The translations under genes and the position numbers were made by a program. The notes under the pieces are model-generated. The model saw nothing but the letters and a program-made list of their open reading frames with translations, had not been told where the DNA came from and did not search any database. A stretch of 64,000 bases of DNA from Betaproteobacteria bacterium HGW-Betaproteobacteria-1. GTDB lineage: Bacteria > Pseudomonadota > Gammaproteobacteria > Burkholderiales > Methylophilaceae. The stretch covers positions 62,001-126,000 of the forward strand of contig PHCX01000008.1 in NCBI GenBank assembly GCA_002842435.1, in the 5' to 3' direction. How positions within the stretch are numbered: position 1 is the stretch's first letter; each line of letters opens with the position of its first letter. Below are positions 37,044-44,079 of this stretch, piece by piece.

Positions 37044-37889
37044 ATGGCTACCAAAAATGATTCGTATGGTAAGTACATTGTTGAAGTCATGTGTTCAGGA
37101 ATTGAAGACTTCGAGGAAAGACAAGAATGCTGTGGGAGCTCAGAGTCTTGTCCCGAATATCGACCTCCGGAACAAAAGGATACTACTTTTGATAATCTGA
37201 TTGCATATTCTCTAATTTCTGTTTTTTTAATTCTTTTCTTTTTTTACATTTTTAAAATTGTCCAATCGAAAAAAATCAGCCAAATGAGTAATTTTAAGAA
37301 GGGCTTTTTTAGTGGTTTCGGTGTTTGGATTTTTGCAGTAATTTCCTTCGTCCTGCTTGTAGAGCCATATGGTTCCTACTACGACGATGATGAGTTAATT
37401 AATATTTTGTTATGGTGTTTAATCCCTCCAATCTTTGTTCTAGTTCTTTATCTCTGGATTAAAAGATTTGTGTTTGGTCAAAATACTTTCACTGAACCTG
37501 CGAATCATCTAGATGAATCATTGATAAAGCATCAGGAGTTAGAGTCAGATACACCGCACGTTGAAACTAAAACAGAGAAATGGTTTTTTCAAAAATTGGC
37601 CAGTGGTGAATATGGTTTGGCAAAAACTTTCTGGCTTTATGGATTTACAGTCTCTCTGTTTTTTGGTTTTCTAATAAGGGAAATTGATGATATTGGTATA
37701 TTAATGATTCTAAATACATTTTTGGTTCCATATAGCATCGTTTATCTAGTCGGTATTTGGAATGCTACCCAGATTTACTCTGGACGCAAAATATGGGTGT
37801 ATCTCACATATGTACATTTATTATTGGGGGCAGTTTCTTTATTAGCTAATTTAGTCGCATCTTATCAACTGATTTATGAACATTTCTGA
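37044..37889 (+). CDS. Hypothetical multi-pass membrane protein
   Basis: Protein of 281 aa, not recognised. The first 40 residues are hydrophilic and cysteine-containing (SGIEDFEERQECCGSSESCP). Hydrophobic segments then alternate with charged loops: NLIAYSLISVFLILFFFYIFKIV, FFSGFGVWIFAVISFVLLVE, LWCLIPPIFVLVLYLWI, and three more in the C-terminal third (TFWLYGFTVSLFFGFLI, MILNTFLVPYSIVYLVGI, YVHLLLGAVSLLANLVASY). Composition is strongly AT-rich. The stop codon lies at the edge of the IS3-type remnant, so the native C-terminus may have been changed by that insertion. Confidence 0.7.
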   Translation: MATKNDSYGKYIVEVMCSGIEDFEERQECCGSSESCPEYRPPEQKDTTFDNLIAYSLISVFLILFFFYIFKIVQSKKISQMSNFKKGFFSGFGVWIFAVISFVLLVEPYGSYYDDDELINILLWCLIPPIFVLVLYLWIKRFVFGQNTFTEPANHLDESLIKHQELESDTPHVETKTEKWFFQKLASGEYGLAKTFWLYGFTVSLFFGFLIREIDDIGILMILNTFLVPYSIVYLVGIWNATQIYSGRKIWVYLTYVHLLLGAVSLLANLVASYQLIYEHF

Positions 37890-38030
37890 AACGCCCCTAA
37901 TGCAGTAGACACCTTTCACCCTTAAACGAAGGCGTCAATAGGAGATGTCATGAACTGCAAGCGTTATGCAGAAGAATTCAAGATAGAAGCAGTGAAGCAG
38001 ATCACCGAACGACATTATCCTTTAGCCTAG
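37888..38030 (+). mobile_element. Remnant of an IS3-type insertion sequence (left end plus start of orfA)
   Basis: An end-like sequence (GAAACGCCCCTAATGCAGTA, then GACACC) is followed by a ribosome binding site (AATAGGAGATGTC). An ATG at 37950 opens a 26-codon frame, MNCKRYAEEFKIEAVKQITE, typical of IS3-family OrfA N-termini. It stops at TAG (38028-38030). The next bases in another frame read S-L-G-V, as if an internal deletion fused the orfA start to a later point of the same helix-turn-helix. No orfB and no right end are seen. Confidence 0.7.
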
Positions 38031-38037
38031 GTGTGAA

Positions 38038-38640
38038 ATGAATCGACAAGAGTATCTAAAAGTATTGTCTGAAGTAGAAGTGTTTCGTAGCAAGCTCAAT
38101 GTGCCTGGGTTTGTTAGCGACAATCCTCCGCCTCGATATGATTTCTGTAGTAAGAATGCGCTATTTGGTTATGATTTATCGTTATGTATGGAGTTTCTTA
38201 GAAAAAGGGACCTAATCCCTGTTTGCGATTCTTCAGTTAAGAGGCTAAGTGAAAATATATATCCATGTAGTCACCCTGAATTTCTAGAGGTATATGACAG
38301 AGCAATTTTTACGAATATGACTGTTCTAGAAAAATTAACTCAGGATGATCCAAGCATTGTATGGATTAGCTGGGGCCATTCGATGGGTCTAGCAGCCAAA
38401 AAGTATTTGGATAACTTTAAGCGTATTGGGCAAATCTACGGAATTGTCGGCGCTTCTGCTTTCAACAATGGGTATGCTGGTCTAAGGCTATTTGAAATTG
38501 AAAATATTGAGGGACCAAATGCTTCTAGTCGGAGTAAGAAAATCGCATTCTTTTATAGGGGCCCTCAACCAGCTGAAGCTACTGCAAGTTTAATAGATAG
38601 CCTACAAAATCAGGACGATCCACTAGACCCTAAATCGTAA
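38038..38640 (+). CDS. Hypothetical protein in accessory island
   Basis: Protein of 200 aa of unknown family. It is soluble by appearance, with no signal peptide or membrane segment. Recognisable features are an aromatic-rich middle (DPSIVWISWGHSMGLAAKKY) and a C-terminal part with GVVGASAFNNGYAGL-like GIVGASAFNNGYAGLRLFEI and IAFFYRGPQPAEA. Its ribosome binding site (TAGGTGTGAA) comes from the IS remnant immediately upstream. It precedes the alarmone hydrolase gene by 22 bp and may belong to the same transcript. Confidence 0.65.
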   Translation: MNRQEYLKVLSEVEVFRSKLNVPGFVSDNPPPRYDFCSKNALFGYDLSLCMEFLRKRDLIPVCDSSVKRLSENIYPCSHPEFLEVYDRAIFTNMTVLEKLTQDDPSIVWISWGHSMGLAAKKYLDNFKRIGQIYGIVGASAFNNGYAGLRLFEIENIEGPNASSRSKKIAFFYRGPQPAEATASLIDSLQNQDDPLDPKS

Positions 38641-38662
38641 GATTCAAAAGAGGATAGACAAA

Positions 38663-39217
38663 TTGGATTCAGTTGCATTCATTCTCGACGCATTACAGTT
38701 TTCTGCAGAAAAGCACAGAGGTCAGAAACGCAAAGATGGTGATACAGCATACATCAATCACCCAATCGCGGTTGCTCATATACTGAAGCACATAGGTGGA
38801 GTTGTTGATCCAGTGGTTTTATGTGGCGCAATTTTGCATGACACATTGGAAGATACTCAAACTAGCCAAGATGAGTTAATTGAACGCTTTGGCAAAGAGA
38901 TCGCGGACATAGTATGGGAAGTCAGCGATGACCTGAATATCAAAGCTGATAAAAGTAGAGATGCAGAACGAAAACAGCTTGAGATCGACCATGCGCAGAC
39001 ACTTAGTCATCAAGCTAAACTAGTCAAAATTGCTGACAAGATTGCCAATCTTCGTGACATTTTGAATAACCCGCCTGCCGATTGGCCTATCGAGAGAAAG
39101 CTTGGATATTTTGATTGGGCAAAACAAGTTATAGATGGTGTGCGTGGGACGAATAGTAGATTGGAAACAGAGTTCGATGGATTATATTCATTAAGAACAA
39201 CGGACCATTTGTTATGA
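38663..39217 (+). CDS. Mesh1-like small alarmone hydrolase (HD domain)
   Basis: Stand-alone HD hydrolase of 184 aa of the Mesh1/SpoT-hydrolase group, which removes pyrophosphate from (p)ppGpp; animal Mesh1 also acts on NADPH. All family motifs are visible: EKHRGQKRKDGDTAYINHPI near residue 15, AILHDTLEDT near residue 58 with the metal-binding HD and catalytic ED, and KLVKIADKIANLRDI. The C-terminal YFDWAKQVIDGVRGTNSRLE matches too. It has no synthetase, TGS or ACT domain. The start is TTG (38663) with AAGAGGATAGACAAA in front. Its stop overlaps the next ATG (ATGA). Confidence 0.88.
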   Translation: MDSVAFILDALQFSAEKHRGQKRKDGDTAYINHPIAVAHILKHIGGVVDPVVLCGAILHDTLEDTQTSQDELIERFGKEIADIVWEVSDDLNIKADKSRDAERKQLEIDHAQTLSHQAKLVKIADKIANLRDILNNPPADWPIERKLGYFDWAKQVIDGVRGTNSRLETEFDGLYSLRTTDHLL

Positions 39218-39558
39218 ACGAAGATGACGCATGCCCATTTTGCAATAGTGAAGATGATTGTAATCACCTGTTATTGCGGGTTGATCTGACGTTTAGATAT
39301 GCTGTAAGTGGCGCCCTATATGATGATTTCCGAGCCAAATGGGGCGATATCTTGGATGAGAACGCTGAGAGTGCTGATTTTGATGAAGGGGAAGCATTTT
39401 CAGCATTACTGGATCACGTAGCTTGTTTGGCCGATGCTGAAAGTTATTCCGAATTTGAAGGAGGCCCTGGACAGTCTTCAGATTATCAAGCTTTTTACTG
39501 TAGCAGCGAAAAATCCATCTCAAAGGCTCTGGCTACTTGGAGGCAGGATAACCTATGA
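39214..39558 (+). CDS. Small acidic CxxC protein of unknown function
   Basis: Protein of 114 aa, strongly acidic. The N-terminus DDACPFCNSEDDCNHLLLRVD has a C-x2-C-x6-C-x-H pattern suggesting a zinc site. The middle region (ALYDDFRAKWGDILDENA) and C-terminus (SDYQAFYCSSEKSISKALATW) are helical by composition. The family was not recognised. It overlaps the alarmone hydrolase gene by ATGA at its start and the next gene by ATGA at its end, so the three are one translational unit. Confidence 0.7.
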   Translation: MNEDDACPFCNSEDDCNHLLLRVDLTFRYAVSGALYDDFRAKWGDILDENAESADFDEGEAFSALLDHVACLADAESYSEFEGGPGQSSDYQAFYCSSEKSISKALATWRQDNL

Positions 39559-39785
39559 ATCACATCGATGATCACCCCCGTATTGTGCTACTTAGGGAAC
39601 AGGTTAATGCTTTACCCGTAGATGAGTCATATAAAAACCAATTACTAAAATCAATCGAAATCTACCGTGATCAACTATTGGAAAGACCTGAAATTCCCGT
39701 TGATGGTGGCTGGGATGATTTAGAAGCTCTCCAGCAAGTGACACTGAGCGATGCAATGGAGCACTGCCTTAAATTAATACCATAG
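39555..39785 (+). CDS. Small hypothetical protein, last gene of the Mesh1 unit
   Basis: Protein of 76 aa without recognised family, rich in charged residues and leucine (IVLLREQVNALPVDESYKNQ, then LLERPEIPVDGGWDDLEALQ). It lacks a signal peptide and membrane segments. The start overlaps the stop of the CxxC protein gene by 4 bp. Its close coupling suggests a protein that acts with its neighbours, but no role can be named. A GGGGTCAG-type repeat lies 20 bp after the stop. Confidence 0.65.
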   Translation: MNHIDDHPRIVLLREQVNALPVDESYKNQLLKSIEIYRDQLLERPEIPVDGGWDDLEALQQVTLSDAMEHCLKLIP

Positions 39786-39805
39786 GCCAATTTCATCAGG
39801 AACCA

Positions 39806-39825
39806 ATGGGGTCAGACTCCATTGA
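39806..39825 (+). repeat. GGGGTCAG-type dispersed repeat, copy 1 (divergent)
   Basis: ATGGGGTCAGACTCCATTGA. It shares the GGGGTCAG core with three other copies in the island. Such sequences occur widely near RAYT/IS200-like transposase genes in proteobacteria; no transposase is visible here. Confidence 0.55.
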
Positions 39826-39846
39826 TTCCGTTAGGAGTAGAAGGGA

Positions 39847-40326
39847 ATGAGCAACATTAACGCGTATAAAGCTAGTGGCATTACAGCAAGATTTATTGGA
39901 TTATCTGCTTTTCTGTTGATGACTGCCTGTACAACCCAATTATCCTCGGCGAAATATCTCTCTGGCATGCCATACATGGGAACGCTGCAAAGTGGCTTCT
40001 CATACTCACCTGTTATTACTAAATTCCGTGTGGAGAAGGGAGAAATTGTAGGTAGCTATAGCTTCAAAGATCGAGATGTAATCACGGACGGCACTATAAA
40101 GGATTGTCAGGTAGAAAGCCCATGGTCAATGGTCTGCACATGGCAAGACAAATATGGAACAGGTGGACTTCGTGTGCTCTTCGATAGTAATGGTGGGGCC
40201 TTTAGCGGCTTTTGGGGGCTAGAAAATGATAAAACCATGATTCATTGGAACGGGCGTCAAATGAGTGATCCCAAGTTTCCCGAAGAGGCACCGAACGGGG
40301 TCAGGTCTAGCAATCTAACACCCTGA
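39847..40326 (+). CDS. Hypothetical lipoprotein
   Basis: Protein of 159 aa with a lipoprotein signal (FIGLSAFLLMTACTTQL, with cysteine after LMTA). The mature part (GTLQSGFSYSPVITKFRVEKGEIVG, broken by a beta-rich pattern with DRDVITDGTIKDCQVESPW and GGAFSGFWGLENDKTMIHW) resembles small secreted beta-proteins, but no family was recognised. The final nine codons (GVRSSNLTP) are read from a GGGGTCAG-type repeat, so the original C-terminus has been replaced or extended by it. Confidence 0.65.
   Translation: MSNINAYKASGITARFIGLSAFLLMTACTTQLSSAKYLSGMPYMGTLQSGFSYSPVITKFRVEKGEIVGSYSFKDRDVITDGTIKDCQVESPWSMVCTWQDKYGTGGLRVLFDSNGGAFSGFWGLENDKTMIHWNGRQMSDPKFPEEAPNGVRSSNLTP
40297..40314 (+). repeat. GGGGTCAG-type dispersed repeat, copy 2
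   Basis: GGGGTCAGGTCTAGCAAT, inside the 3' end of the lipoprotein gene. It is identical to copy 3 over these 18 bases. Confidence 0.7.
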
Positions 40327-40390
40327 GCAAACAAAATTGGGCGGAATAAAAAGGGTATTAATGTGATTAACAGGAAATTAATAAAATCAC

Positions 40391-40408
40391 GGGGTCAGGT
40401 CTAGCAAT
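40391..40408 (+). repeat. GGGGTCAG-type dispersed repeat, copy 3
   Basis: GGGGTCAGGTCTAGCAAT, followed by an inverted repeat TAGCAAA (40410-40416) / TTTGCTA (40435-40441), in the space before higB. Confidence 0.7.
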
Positions 40409-40477
40409 GTAGCAAATGCATTGATAAATGCTATTTTGCTAGATCCAACCTCAAAGACACTCCCGTTACAAACCCAC

Positions 40478-40506
40478 TTGTATAGTTATGCTACACAGTC
40501 TAAAAT
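40478..40506 (+). promoter_or_regulatory. Candidate promoter of higBA
   Basis: TTGTAT (40478-40483) and TAAAAT (40501-40506) are spaced by 17 bp. Transcription would start at about 40512-40513, at the higB ATG itself, so the toxin may be made from a leaderless mRNA. No Shine-Dalgarno sequence precedes that ATG, which agrees with this. Confidence 0.5.
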
Positions 40507-40511
40507 TACTC

Positions 40512-40793
40512 ATGATTAAAAGTTTCCGTCATAAGGGGCTGGAGAGATTTTATACAACCGGCACCCAGGCAGGTATACAGCCACACCACGCAACAAAGCT
40601 TAAGATTCAGCTCACCGCTTTAAGTGCTGCTGAATCGCCAGATGATTTAAGATCGCCAGCTGCCTGGCGTTTGCATCAATTAACCGGTGAACTGGCTGGC
40701 TTCTGGTCACTCACCGTCAATGGTAACTGGCGAATAATTTTTAGATTTGATGAAAGCGACGTAGAACTAGTTGATTATTTAGATTATCACTAG
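40512..40793 (+). CDS. higB: HigB-type toxin (RelE/ParE superfamily)
   Basis: Toxin of 93 aa of the HigB group, a ribosome-dependent mRNA interferase. The start MIKSFRHKGLERFYTTG is canonical. The conserved tail WRLHQLTGELAGFWSLTVNGN and WRIIFRFDESDVELVDYLDYH holds the RelE-fold catalytic region. The ATG at 40512 is preferred over an upstream one at 40488 because homologs start here and the predicted promoter lies between. The antitoxin follows 19 bp downstream, the inverted order typical for hig loci. Confidence 0.9.
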   Translation: MIKSFRHKGLERFYTTGTQAGIQPHHATKLKIQLTALSAAESPDDLRSPAAWRLHQLTGELAGFWSLTVNGNWRIIFRFDESDVELVDYLDYH

Positions 40794-40812
40794 CAGAACT
40801 TAGGAGAATGAA

Positions 40813-41094
40813 ATGGACATGCATAACCCTGCACACCCGGGCGAAGTGTTAAAAGAGTACCTGCCTGAAAACTTAAGCATTACTGACGCTGCCAATCATC
40901 TTGGCGTGACGCGCGCTGCCCTATCTCGCGTATTGAATAGCCGCGCCGGTATTAGTGCCGAAATGGATTTACTTCTGTCCGATGCATTAGGCACCTCGGC
41001 TGGCTTTTGGTCGCGTATCCAGGTGCAATACGATATATGGCAAGCAAAACAAAAACACCGCAGGCATATTGAGCGATTCCCTCAAGCTGCGTAA
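40813..41094 (+). CDS. higA: HigA-type antitoxin (XRE family)
   Basis: DNA-binding antitoxin of 93 aa. MHNPAHPGEVLKEYLPENLS is the HigA start signature, followed by a Cro/C1-type helix-turn-helix (SITDAANHLGVTRAALSRVLN) and the C-terminal segment DALGTSAGFWSRIQVQYDIWQAK. It should bind and neutralise HigB and repress the operon. A ribosome binding site (TTAGGAGAATGAA) precedes the ATG. The reading frame is intact, so the module may be active. Confidence 0.92.
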   Translation: MDMHNPAHPGEVLKEYLPENLSITDAANHLGVTRAALSRVLNSRAGISAEMDLLLSDALGTSAGFWSRIQVQYDIWQAKQKHRRHIERFPQAA

Positions 41095-41140
41095 CTGAAT
41101 GACAAGTCGCAAAAACGCCTGGCTTATTTACGCAAATGAT

Positions 41141-41159
41141 GGGGTCAGGTCTTGCAATT
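41141..41159 (+). repeat. GGGGTCAG-type dispersed repeat, copy 4
   Basis: GGGGTCAGGTCTTGCAATT, 46 bp after the higA stop. It shares 17 of the first 18 bases with copies 2 and 3. Confidence 0.65.
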
Positions 41160-41270
41160 CAGCATTCTAGGTGAGCAAAAAAATGTAGGATTTTTTCAAC
41201 ATTTCACTGTTACCAACAGCCTCGCAAATAATCACTTTCTCCTAAAGGTTCATTTGATGTACCTTTAACC

Positions 41271-41867
41271 ATGGACTTCATCGCCACCACCCTGTTGCTG
41301 TTCATCGTGCTCGACCCCTTGGGCAATATCCCGATCTACCTTTCGCAGCTGCGGGTGGTGCCGGAACAGCGGCGGCGCTTCGTCGCCTTGCGCGAGTTGT
41401 GCATTGCCTACCTGTTGCTGCTGTTTTTCTTTTTTGCCGGTTCGGCCTTCATGAAACTGCTCTCGCTAGATATTGCGGCGGTGAATATCGCCGGGGCGGT
41501 GATCCTGTTCCTGATCGCCCTGCGCATGACCTTGCCCATTCAGGAGGGTGTATCGGACAACGTCGGCACACACGCTGAGCCCTTGATCGTGCCGCTGGCC
41601 GTTCCGGCGGTAGCCGGCCCCGGTGCGCTGAGCGTGGTATTGCTGCTGCGCGAGGCCAACCCCGGCGATAGCATGACGCTGTTTGCCGCGCTGACCGTGG
41701 CCTGGCTGATCAGCGCCGTAATTCTTAGCTCCGCCCCGCGCTTGCAGCGTATTCTGCGTGATGAAGGCATCTTGGCCATGGAGCGGCTGATGGGTATGGT
41801 GCTGGTGATCATCGCGATCCAGATGTTCCTCGATGCCTTGCGCCTGATCGGCGCGATCGATGCGTGA
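41271..41867 (+). CDS. MarC family integral membrane protein
   Basis: Inner-membrane protein of 198 aa with six helices. The N-terminal FIATTLLLFIVLDPLGNIPIYL, the central LDIAAVNIAGAVILFLIALRM and PLAVPAVAGPGALSVVLLL are MarC/YhgN family signatures. Despite its name, MarC of E. coli has not been shown to give antibiotic resistance; a transport role is presumed. Composition returns to the high-GC core type here, so the island ends before this gene. It is convergent with the BON gene. Confidence 0.9.
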   Translation: MDFIATTLLLFIVLDPLGNIPIYLSQLRVVPEQRRRFVALRELCIAYLLLLFFFFAGSAFMKLLSLDIAAVNIAGAVILFLIALRMTLPIQEGVSDNVGTHAEPLIVPLAVPAVAGPGALSVVLLLREANPGDSMTLFAALTVAWLISAVILSSAPRLQRILRDEGILAMERLMGMVLVIIAIQMFLDALRLIGAIDA

Positions 41868-41922
41868 AATATAAATTAAGATAAAATGCGGGTTGGCTCA
41901 GGCCGCCCCTATTGTTATAAAA

Positions 41923-41949
41923 ATGGGGCAGCCTGAAAAGCTGCCCCAT
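41923..41949 (-). terminator. Rho-independent terminator for the BON lipoprotein gene
   Basis: Perfect 10-bp stem ATGGGGCAGC / GCTGCCCCAT with a 7-base loop. On the minus strand the stem is followed by TTTTTATAACAAT, so it serves the gene at 41987-42394. It may also stop transcription from marC. Confidence 0.85.
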
Positions 41950-41986
41950 GCCGGAGATTAATGGGTATTTGCCTTGGAGCGGGGCC

Positions 41987-42394
41987 TTAACCCTCTACCT
42001 TGACGACAAGCTGGTTTTTAACCTCCTTGACTCCTTCAGTGTTGCTGGCGAGTTGCTGGGCCTTGTCGCTGTTTTCCTGCGAATCCGCTGTGCCGGATAG
42101 GGTGACGACCCCATTCATGGTATCTACGCTGATTTGCAGGCTTTGGAGACCGGGTTCAGCCATGAACGCAGATTTAACTTTTGTGGTAATGACCGTATCA
42201 TCGATTACAACACCTGCTTCATCTGCCTGATCGCTCATTGCCTGGGATGCACTATCCATTCTTTCTCCAGCTCTTTCTGCAGCCTTATCTAAGCCCTCGC
42301 CTGCTTTTTCAGCCGAATCATATTTTTCGCAGGCTGCCAAACCAAAAGCCAGGGTTGTTGCCAATACAATCAGTTTTATTCCTTGGATATTCAT
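41987..42394 (-). CDS. BON-domain lipoprotein
   Basis: Protein of 135 aa with a lipoprotein signal (LIVLATTLAFGLAACEKY). A charged helical spacer (EKAGEGLDKAAERAGERMDSA) follows. One BON domain (DDTVITTKVKSAFMAEPGLQS, then VVTLSGTADSQENSDKAQQLA and VKEVKNQLVV) completes it. BON domains bind membranes or phospholipids, and OsmY-like proteins are induced by osmotic and envelope stress. A terminator follows the gene. Its paralog lies 98 bp upstream on the same strand. Confidence 0.87.
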   Translation of the reverse strand: MNIQGIKLIVLATTLAFGLAACEKYDSAEKAGEGLDKAAERAGERMDSASQAMSDQADEAGVVIDDTVITTKVKSAFMAEPGLQSLQISVDTMNGVVTLSGTADSQENSDKAQQLASNTEGVKEVKNQLVVKVEG

Positions 42395-42491
42395 TTTTAT
42401 TTCCTTTCTTGAGTAAATCAGAATCGGATATATCTGGAAAAAATCGAGGAAACTGACCGGATAATTAACTGCGTAATCCTCCGGTCAGTTT

Positions 42492-42803
42492 CTACTTGAG
42501 TTGCATGTCGTTTCTAACCGATGTGACGCCTTTCACGCCTTTGGCTAGGGTGATCGCCCGGTTGATATGTTCTTGAGAGCTGACAAAACCGCTTAATTGC
42601 ACTACACCCTTGAAGGTTTCAACATTGATTTCAGTCGCCTTCAAATCCGGGTCGTTGACTATCGCGGCTTTTACCTTGGTGGTAATGACACTGTCATCGA
42701 TGTATTCGCCAGTGCTCGACTGCTGAGGTGTCGAGGCGCAACCTACCATCAACATCATTGCGATAGCTGCAAGAAACAAGGAAACACTAAAAGGTTTTTT
42801 CAT
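42492..42803 (-). CDS. BON-domain lipoprotein, short paralog
   Basis: Protein of 103 aa, start at 42803 supported by TGGAGAATCCGATC just upstream. Lipobox MLMVGCAST. The BON domain is DDSVITTKVKAAIVNDPDLKA, then EINVETFKGVVQLSGFVSSQE and GVKGVTSVRNDMQL. It closely resembles the domain of the downstream paralog, so the pair probably arose by duplication. No membrane-spanning segment follows the signal. Confidence 0.87.
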   Translation of the reverse strand: MKKPFSVSLFLAAIAMMLMVGCASTPQQSSTGEYIDDSVITTKVKAAIVNDPDLKATEINVETFKGVVQLSGFVSSQEHINRAITLAKGVKGVTSVRNDMQLK

Positions 42804-43205
42804 GATCGGATTCTCCATTCTTGATTGAAATTTCAGAATCAGCGATTGCCAACTGGCTTGAAGGGTACCGGATAACCATGGCTATGTTGAATGCAAGCCA
42901 TTGATGCTTTGATGATATGCATTACTGCAAAATGCAATTACTGACAGAGTTTATTACGGTATTTCTTTGCTAATGGTGCAATATAGGTACCTTCATGTTT
43001 AACTCCTTGAAATATGCACAACTGTTACTCGCATATTTCTAGCCAGTGCTGAATTTGATTGTTATTCTGGAAAAAGTTTCATTAAATTTCAGGGGGATAA
43101 GGAGAAAACTGGATACAACGCCCCAAAGAGCGGGTCCTGCCGACTTATTAAGAATGTAATCAACAAGGCTTATATCTTAATTAATCAGCTTATAGGAGAG
43201 CAGTC
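42804..43205. other. 402-bp intergenic region with a 9-bp inverted repeat
   Basis: Divergent space between the BON gene and the YIP1 gene. It is AT-rich and without an ORF worth reporting. GAAATATGC (43009-43017) and GCATATTTC (43031-43039) form a perfect inverted repeat with a 13-base spacer, a possible operator or hairpin. No convincing promoter pair was identified. Confidence 0.5.
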
Positions 43206-43808
43206 ATGAATCCACTCAAGTTATTGTCTTATGTTACCCATCAAAGCGAAGCTTGGCACGAGCTTGCCGACAAGAAGCCCAGCGTCCAGCAGATGCTGTT
43301 GATGTATGTGATTCCGCTATCGATTATTCCGCCATTGATGCTTTACTTCGTTGTGCAAAACCACCCCAAGATTTTTATGGACATCTTGCCCGGCGACCGC
43401 TTGATTATTTTTGGCCTGGGCCTGTTCTTTTCTCAAGTGACCACCGTGCTGGTGACGGCATGGATTACCCAGCATCTCGCAAAAATGGTGGGTATCAAAC
43501 CCTCATTCCGGGATGCATTGCTGGTGATTGCCGTAGCCGCCACCCCATTCTGGCTGGTATCAATTTTCTACCTGGTTCCCAGCTTTACCGTCAACATTGC
43601 CCTGCATGGCGTTGCAGGCCTGGTTTCTGCTGCTCTTGTAAATCAAGGCATTATCAGTGTGTTCAAACTGAAACGCCGGGGTGCGGCCATCATGCTGCTG
43701 ATCGCAATCATCTGCACTGCTGCGCTGGGTTTGGGGATATTGCTGATTGGCACCCTGATGTCATGGGGTGGCATACAGGATCTACAGTTTTCCCTCAAAA
43801 AACCATAA
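43206..43808 (+). CDS. YIP1 family membrane protein
   Basis: Membrane protein of 200 aa with five hydrophobic segments. The segments MLLMYVIPLSIIPPLMLYFVV, IIFGLGLFFSQVTTVLVTAWI, DALLVIAVAATPFWLVSIFYL and AAIMLLIAIICTAALGLGILL match YIP1-domain proteins in proteobacteria. Function unknown. A clear ribosome binding site (TATAGGAGAGCAGTC) precedes the ATG. Confidence 0.82.
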   Translation: MNPLKLLSYVTHQSEAWHELADKKPSVQQMLLMYVIPLSIIPPLMLYFVVQNHPKIFMDILPGDRLIIFGLGLFFSQVTTVLVTAWITQHLAKMVGIKPSFRDALLVIAVAATPFWLVSIFYLVPSFTVNIALHGVAGLVSAALVNQGIISVFKLKRRGAAIMLLIAIICTAALGLGILLIGTLMSWGGIQDLQFSLKKP

Positions 43809-44079
43809 GTTGTAGCTGCAATTTTTTCATGATGTGGAGATAACCGGCCGGTGGCAATTTAAGTAGAGCCGGATTCCACCAGTGACCTATGCCCAAAAAC
43901 TACGACAGATGAAATGCATTTAAACGGACGTTGCCAACTTAAATTTGGACAAGACATTAGGGGCTGGCATCGGCTAGATGCATGACGCCTTAGGGTGGAA
44001 AAACCACGATCTTTATGAAAAAACTGCCAAACGATAAACCATAGTTTGTTTTCCATTCTCGCATCATGCAAAACAACAA
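43809..44079. other. Intergenic region, possible IS-end-like fragments
   Basis: No credible gene. GTGGCAATTTAAGTAGAGCC (near 43853) and TTGCCAACTTAAATTTGGAC (near 43931) look like the ends of IS21-type elements in inverted orientation, but the resemblance is weak and no transposase is present. Confidence 0.25.

Larger units (their letters stand above)
36940..41260. other. AT-rich accessory island
   Basis: From just after the TfoX-like gene to just before marC the sequence is clearly richer in A and T than the flanks. Coding uses codons ending in A/T far more than neighbours such as xthA. The interval carries genes of unknown function, an IS3-type remnant, a toxin-antitoxin pair and dispersed GGGGTCAG repeats. 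These traits suggest acquired DNA. Boundaries are judged by eye, and no integrase, tRNA or direct-repeat attachment sites were found. Confidence 0.65.

Noticed and set aside
36940..41260. CRISPR array or prophage in the AT-rich island
   Set aside because: No regularly spaced repeats, cas genes, integrase or phage structural genes are present; the repeats are irregularly spaced and the genes are unrelated to phage modules.
43850..43955. Possible IS21-type ends between the YIP1 gene and the small membrane protein gene
   Set aside because: Similarity is short and imperfect, with no transposase and no target-site duplication.
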